Shown here: one piece after another, positions 58,877-64,000 of the stretch | Position numbering within the stretch: the stretch's first letter is position 1 | How the letters are laid out: every line of letters begins with the position of its first letter | Assembly: GCA_035772735.1 (NCBI GenBank) | Contig: JASDFA010000010.1 | Location: 96,678,001 to 96,742,000 of the forward strand | Length of the DNA: 64,000 bases | Reading direction: 5' to 3' | Source: Datura wrightii | Lineage: Eukaryota > Streptophyta > Magnoliopsida > Solanales > Solanaceae | The notes under the pieces: model-generated | Told to the model about the DNA's origin: nothing | The model's input: the letters and a program-made list of their open reading frames with translations, nothing else | Databases searched by the model: none | Position numbers and translations under genes: made by a program

Positions 58877-59020
58877 CTGATTTGAAGGTTAAGGTATGGG
58901 GGATGATGATCAGAGAAAGACCCAAAATTGATGTCTGAGCAAGAGAGTAAAGTAAAGCCCACCAAGAATAAAAGATTTTCAATGTGAAAAGATCCATAGA
59001 ATATTATGTTAGGTCGGTCG
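58877..59020 (-). promoter_or_regulatory. Predicted first (non-coding) exon and promoter side of eIF1
   Basis: Sequence upstream of the proposed donor is pyrimidine-rich on the minus strand (TTTACTTTACTCTCTTGCTC near 58960-58935), as is common in leaders of translation-machinery genes. No convincing TATA box is visible. The minus-strand frame at 58997-58785 is not coding by content. Confidence 0.3.
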
Positions 59021-59250
59021 CAAATTATGAAACGTAAGTGTGGCTACTATACGCTGCGTCATGGTGCAGTATACTCCTGTGCACCCCTTTATGTTCTCTT
59101 CACCTCCCATCCAATCGGAATTTTTAATTCTTCTCTTTCACTATGTTTGCCTTATTTTCAAAATATTCCTTTACTCTTTGTATTTTTTTAAATAATTTTA
59201 ATTTAAATTATAAATTTTTTTTATTTTTTAAACTTCAATTCATACTAATT
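59021..59250. other. Upstream flank of eIF1
   Basis: About 230 bp between the predicted first exon and a MITE. It would contain the promoter; nothing specific can be named. Confidence 0.4.
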
Positions 59251-59614
59251 AGTTTGTTTGGCCAAATTTTTGAGAGGTCAAAAGTATTTATTTTTTTCAA
59301 AAAAAATACTTATTTGAAAAAAAATGAGGTGTTTGGACCAAGCTTCTGGGAGAAAATAAATGTTTTTAGAGAGTAACGGAAACTATTTTTCAGAAGCTAA
59401 AAAAAGTAGCTTCTCCCCAAAAATACTTGTTTAAAAAGCACTTTTGTGAAAAATATACTTACAAGCACTTTTCAAAAGCTTGACCAAACACTAATTGTTG
59501 TTTAAAAGTGTTTTTTAAATTTATTGGTCAAACACAAATTGCTTTTCACCAAAAATATTTTTTTGATAAGCACTTCTCAAAATAAACTGATTTAAGAAAC
59601 TTGACCAAACAAGC
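59251..59614. mobile_element. MITE with GTTTGTTTGG ends
   Basis: The left end (AGTTTGTTTGGCCAAATTTTT) and the inverted right end (GCTTGTTTGGTCAAGTTTCTT) match. Internal copies of CAAAAGCTTGACCAAACA and its complement make it fold extensively. No clear target duplication was identified, so the superfamily is open; hAT-type is possible. Confidence 0.5.
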
Positions 59615-60370
59615 TATAAGTCAAACAATAAATAAAAATTAAAAAAAATATTTATTTAGTTTTATATATTAGCATAAATTACACGTATAATATTTTTTAA
59701 AAATTACACTCTATGATAATTAAGATAAAATATTTATTTATTTTAATTCATATTTTAATTTATTACTTCCTTTAGCCTAATTTTTTTATTAGCTTATTGT
59801 TCTTCTTTTTTCATTCTTCTTTCTATTACTTTTTTTTCCCTTATGCTTCTTCTTTTTCTTCCTTTTTCTTTTTCCCCTTTTCTTGTATTGCTTCTATTTT
59901 TTCTCTTTTTTTCTTTTTCATTCTTCTTTTTTCTTTTTTCTGTTGCTTCTGTCACTTTTTTTTTCATATTTTTTTATATTTAGATATATACATATTTTGT
60001 ATAAATTTAATGTCTTTTATTATTATAAATTTAAACATTAATTATTAAGTGAATTAAATGGAGAATTTTAAAATTTCATTGTTGGATTTCTTAAAAGCTT
60101 GAAAACTTATAAATGATTTTTTAATTTGTTGAAAAAGTTTAACAAATTGATAATTGTGATTTGTTGATAGTGTCATTCCAAAGTTATAATTAACCATTTG
60201 AAAAAGATTTGATCCATTTCAAATGGAGTTTCGTAGTTGAGATTCAAAGGAGACCAGACATAATTTTTTGTATAAGTTATATAATTTTGTATAATAGTGT
60301 ACGAGTGTATAAGCATCTCTTGTACACTATTATATACTTTTATACAAGGTTTATACATTGTGTACTGTAA
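59615..60370. other. AT-rich DNA with a pyrimidine tract
   Basis: A (T/C)-rich stretch at about 59795-59965 produces a spurious Phe-rich frame. A palindromic block TGTACACTATTATATAC/GTATAATAGTGTACGAG lies around 60290-60345. No gene. Confidence 0.6.
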
Positions 60371-61560
60371 GGACCCATTCAGTTACTAGATAAGACTCAA
60401 ATTAATACATGAATAGCTTGGTTATTCATGTATTAATTTTATACAATGTCTTATTGGTAGGTTCTAAATGTTGCATAAAAGTTATTCATGTGTTAATTTT
60501 ATATGGTACTTAGCTGTGTTTTAGTAATTCTACATAATTAGGGGTCGCTTGGTTACAGGTTAAATTTATGTAGGTATAAGTAATACATGAATTAGTTATG
60601 AGGGAATCTGTATATTATTTTATGCAGGGATTAGTTATGCAGATTTTAGTTATTCATGTATTAGTTATGTAGGAATTAGTTATATAGGGTTTAGTTATGT
60701 AGGTATTAGTTATGTAGGATTTAGTTATGTAGAGATTACAATACATGAATTGAATAATTAATTTATTATAAAATAATATATATTATTTACAAATAAATAA
60801 GTAAAAAAATATTATAAAATTATTGTATAATTGATTTTTTTAAAGAAGATAATGAAGGTGTAAATGTATACCGAATAAAACAAAAGGTGATCTATATATA
60901 TATATATATATATATATAACATTCATATTATCCCAAAAAATAAAAAATATATCAAATAAAAAAAAGTAATAACTAATTCTATTTACACGCAATTAAAGTA
61001 CAATTTTTTTTAAAAAGTATCAAATTTAAAAAGATTTTAAAAGTAAATAGGGGTAAATGTGTAATTTTATTATTTTAATCATGTATAACTAATACCAGCA
61101 TAACTTATTCCAGCTTCTACCCTGCATAAAATTATACATAGATTTCATCATAAATTATGTAAGTCTTAATCATGTAGAATTACTAAAAACACAACCAAAC
61201 ATTGTATAACATTAATACATGAATAACTTTTATACAACATTTAAAATCTACCAACTAAACATTGTATAAAATTAATACATGAATAACTTTTATCCTATTT
61301 GGTAACCAAACATGGTGTAAAATTAATACATGAATAACTAAGTTATTCATGTATTAAATTTAGTCTTATCCCATAACCAATCGACCCCTTAATACTCACA
61401 TAACTTATGAGAAAATCTATGTATAATTTTATGTAGGGTAGAAGGTGGAATAAGTTATGTGAGTATTAGTTATACATGAATTAAAATAATAAAATTACAT
61501 ATTTACTCCTATTAATTATATATATATATATAATTGTACAATAGAATATACATTCAATTG
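60371..61560. mobile_element. Outer Tourist-type MITE, interrupted by a sister copy
   Basis: The left part 60371-60540 is the inverted counterpart of the inner element's right arm. After the inner element, 61389-61510 continues exactly where 60540 stopped: ATTCTACATAATTA then ATACTCACATAACTTATGAG, compared with the uninterrupted sequence of the inner copy read inverted. TAA precedes the left end. The right end near 61560 is unclear and probably truncated. Confidence 0.6.
60541..61388. mobile_element. Inner Tourist-type (PIF/Harbinger) MITE, 848 bp
   Basis: Terminal inverted repeats GGGGTCGCTTGGTTA on the left and TAACCAATCGACCCC on the right are flanked by the trinucleotide TTA on both sides (60538-60540 and 61389-61391). 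Long inner inverted segments let it fold. There is no transposase. It is inserted into an older copy of the same family. Confidence 0.8.
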
Positions 61561-61899
61561 AGTTATATGGTTTCAGTTAGACTGAAATTTTTTTAAATTT
61601 TTTTCTAAAAAATTACTGCCACTAAGCAAGCTTAGTGGAATAATTTTTATAGGTAAAAGCATATTCAGAGAAATTTAAAAAAAATAAAAGTACCTAAGAA
61701 AGTAAAACTATTCTATATTACTTTGTATTTCTAGAAAGTTTTCACTATTTCTCTGCCATTCTGCTCTGTCTTCTTCATTTCGGTAAAGCTTTCCACATTA
61801 AATTTTCCTGGTTTTGCTACATCTGGTTGCCGCCTTGGCAACCTTGAATGAAACTCGCATAATTTCGCATTGAATGAAACTCGCACAAAATTATAAGAT
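61561..61899. other. AT-rich DNA with a short tandem duplication
   Basis: The block TGAATGAAACTCGCA occurs twice near 61846-61860 and 61870-61884. No gene is supported; the minus-strand frame 61916-61731 has no recognisable features. Confidence 0.5.
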
Positions 61900-62074
61900 C
61901 CTCTTTGGTTGTCCAACGAGGTATATATATATATTTTTTAAGTATTATTTCGTTCATACCTCGTTGGGCTTCCAACGAGGATCTTTTGATTTATTTGTTT
62001 TAAAAGTTTTTATTCAACATTCTTTTAAAAAAATTAATTCAATAAGTACCTCATTGGGCTTCCAACGAGGTACA

Positions 62075-62152
<78 letters not shown>

Positions 62153-62186
62153 TTAAAACATGAACCTCGTTGGAGGTTCAACAAAG
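61900..62186. repeat. Array of four 22-bp hairpin units
   Basis: Units of 9-bp arm, 4-nt loop and 9-bp arm lie at 61900-61921, 61959-61980, 62049-62070 and 62165-62186. The best unit (61959) has CCTCGTTGG, loop GCTT, CCAACGAGG. The others differ by one to a few bases. Microsatellites fill the gaps. Confidence 0.8.
62076..62149. repeat. (TC)n(TATC)n(TA)n microsatellite
   Basis: A compound run of TC, CTAT and TA repeats about 74 bp long, between the third and fourth hairpin units. Confidence 0.9.
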
Positions 62187-62330
62187 TGACCTATTTGGTT
62201 GACTTCGCATTCATTTGTCCGTTTTGAAATTTTTGAAAAATTCTTTTGCCCTTTCAGTGCCGAACTTATAATTTTTGTCCACAGTCACCTTAATTGTAAA
62301 GACATTTATCACTCATATTTTAGAGTGAAT

Positions 62331-63318
62331 GCATACTTGCAATAGTCCACATTATTAACAAAATTCCTTCAATTCTCCTGCATAACAAGTTTTCTTATGA
62401 AGTTTTATACGGGAAATCACTAGATTTATCACAAATAAAAATTATTGATTGTTTATATCATGTAATTCACTTATCCAAAGGTGATAAATTTTTTCGCGAA
62501 AACAATCAAATCAATGTTGGTAGGGTAGGATATTCCACAAATTAGAAGGACCACAGGCTTTATGATCTTACAAACAAGTTGTTCTTAATTAGCAAAGATA
62601 TGATACTTAAAGATATATTCGCTTTCCATCGACATAATTTAGTCACATAGGATAAAAATTTCAGGGTAAATAAATTTTACAAATTAAATGAACATTTATG
62701 ATTATGTTATCTAGCAGATTGCTAATCCTAGTGAATATTTAAATATCTCACCTTATACATATATTTCAAAAAGAGTTCAGCAATTTAAATCTTACTAGTT
62801 GATACAGGTGGTGTCATCCTTTGATGTTAATGAGAGTAAAGAAAATAATATTTAGAAGAGTGAAGTTGATGTTCAGAGAAAAGTTAAAACCCTAGCCTCA
62901 ACTTGATGAAAGAAGGAAATCAAGATTGGCCAATATTCATTAGCTCAAGGATTTGGCTAGACCAAATCAAATAACAAGGTTTGCAAATGGTTATTTGTAT
63001 TCAACTAAAAACACAATCAACTATATTGGTATTTCTAGAAACTATCACAATTTTCTCACTAAGTTCTCATTTGAAATATAACCTCAGGCTTATCATGAAG
63101 TTATGAAGGATAAAAGGTGAATTAAGGGAAATTAATCAGAAATTTAAATATTAGAAGAAATCAAAACTTGGGTGATTGTATCACTGCTTAAAAGAAAAAA
63201 GGTTATAGGATATAAGTGAGTATTTAATTAAGATCAAGTATAAAATTAATGGTGAAGTGAAAAGATTTAAGTCCAACTTAGTATCTAAAGAGTAACAATA
63301 GAAGAAGGGTTTGGATTA
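62331..63318 (+). pseudogene. Copia integrase/RT remnant
   Basis: Recognisable copia blocks in broken plus-strand frames: INKIPSILLHNKFSYEVLYG (62350-62410), HLSKGDKFF near 62470-62500, a stretch resembling the end of integrase and the linker, then KKVIGYK and NGEVKRF near 63190-63270 and EEGLDY at 63300-63318. Many stops and shifts make it an old fragment. It ends where a new LTR begins. It is not the same family as C1/C2, which lack this region. Confidence 0.75.
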
Positions 63319-64000
63319 TGTAATGACCCGCCTGGTCATTTTGTACTTTAGAATGTTTTTTCCTAGTTTGACTTTTTTTTGTAGCCTTATTATTCTATTT
63401 ATGACTTGTGGGGATATGTGACACAATTTTTGAGGTAATCGGGTGCGTTTCTGAGAAGAAATTCTTTTTTTAAAATTTTGAAAATAGAAAGTTTGACTAA
63501 AGTCAATATTTTGAGTTAATGAGTTCAGATTTCAATTTTGACATTTCCACGAGATCTGAAAGGTGATTTATTACTTAGATGTTTTGCATGAATCCCAAAA
63601 GACTCGAGAGTGATTTGAGAGATTGGTTTGATTACTAGTTAAATTAAACATTTTGAGTTGACAATGATCAATATTTGATAAAGACGGTCTTAAATTGGTG
63701 GTTTGATGATTCTATCAGAATGGAAACGTGTTTTAAGAGTGGTTTATATATTTGATTTTTGCCTAGAGGGTCTCAAATGAATTTCGGGTTCTAAAGAGAA
63801 AATTGCATTGCACTAGATTTTTCTGGCTTGCTGGTCCCAGTGATCCTATTTCAAATTCATGAGGGAAAGGTCATGTCCACCAAGGAGGGGTTTTGGTCCT
63901 CATTTGAGGCACACTATGATCGTGCTAAAGGGACCAAGATATGTGTGCTTTGCGGTCGCAAGGAGATGGTCGCAATCGCAATGGATGGGGTTAGGGTGGG
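63319..64000. repeat. Start of an LTR, running off the window
   Basis: The copia remnant is cut abruptly by TGTAATGACCCGCCTGG, a beginning common in plant gypsy LTRs. The next 680 bp are non-coding, with a GGTCGCAAGGAGATGGTCGC-like GC-richer end. Its partner and body lie to the right. Confidence 0.6.

Noticed and set aside
59797..60048. Phe-rich plus-strand frame
   Set aside because: Produced by a (T/C)-rich low-complexity tract.
1..64000. CRISPR arrays, bacterial operons, rRNA or tRNA genes
   Set aside because: The regular short repeats are microsatellites or element-internal hairpins, and no tRNA cloverleaf or rRNA sequence was seen; primer sites only mimic tRNA 3' ends.

Overview
This is plant nuclear DNA, most likely from a dicot of the nightshade family (Solanaceae). 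The sequence is AT-rich and full of microsatellites. It is dominated by nested LTR retrotransposons with plant-type primer sites and chromodomains, a plant L1-type LINE, Mutator- and Tourist-type MITEs and a Helitron-like end. It holds one clear host gene, an intron-bearing eIF1/SUI1 gene near 56.5-57.9 kb on the minus strand. The family guess rests on the general look of the repeats and is inference.

Layout: (a) 1-6435, the 3' half of a plus-strand Ty3/gypsy chromovirus with a 2.5 kb LTR, inserted into the gag of (b) a minus-strand Athila-like element (5' LTR 7107-8758). A second LTR of the Athila family (9951-11544) is the 3' LTR of another copy whose 3' leader reaches 12594. (c) 12595-20850, a minus-strand gypsy chromovirus with a frameshifted gag-pol and a truncated 5' LTR. 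(d) 21010-26640, a Mutator-type MITE with a 9-bp target duplication, split by a decayed L1 LINE. (e) 27152-31526, a short copia element with both LTRs and a TATTT duplication. (f) 31532-35078, AT-rich intergenic DNA. (g) 35079-41735, a young minus-strand gypsy chromovirus arranged LTR-internal-LTR-partial internal, ending at (h) a miniature LTR element (TRIM) at 41736-42563.

(i) 42564-48725 is AT-rich DNA with a Helitron-like element, a 748-bp foldback MITE and microsatellites. (j) 48726-55569 is a second copy of copia family (e), broken by a solo LTR of family (a) at 50203-52754 with an ATTCA duplication. (k) 55570-59020 is the eIF1 gene with its introns and predicted UTRs. (l) 59251-62190 is MITE territory, including a Tourist-type MITE inserted into another copy of itself and an array of short hairpins. 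(m) 62331-63318 is a copia remnant, followed by the start of another LTR at 63319.

No retroelement here is coding-competent. The most unusual signal is in the paired copia copies (e, j). Both lack protease, integrase and most of the reverse transcriptase. In their place each carries about 2 kb built as a chain of short hairpins, whose longest stems are preserved between copies while the loops change, and one hairpin loop is inverted between copies. Other notable signals are heat-shock-element-like sites upstream of the TATA box in the LTR of element (g), and a stop-codon pattern in element (a) that fits decay by cytosine methylation.
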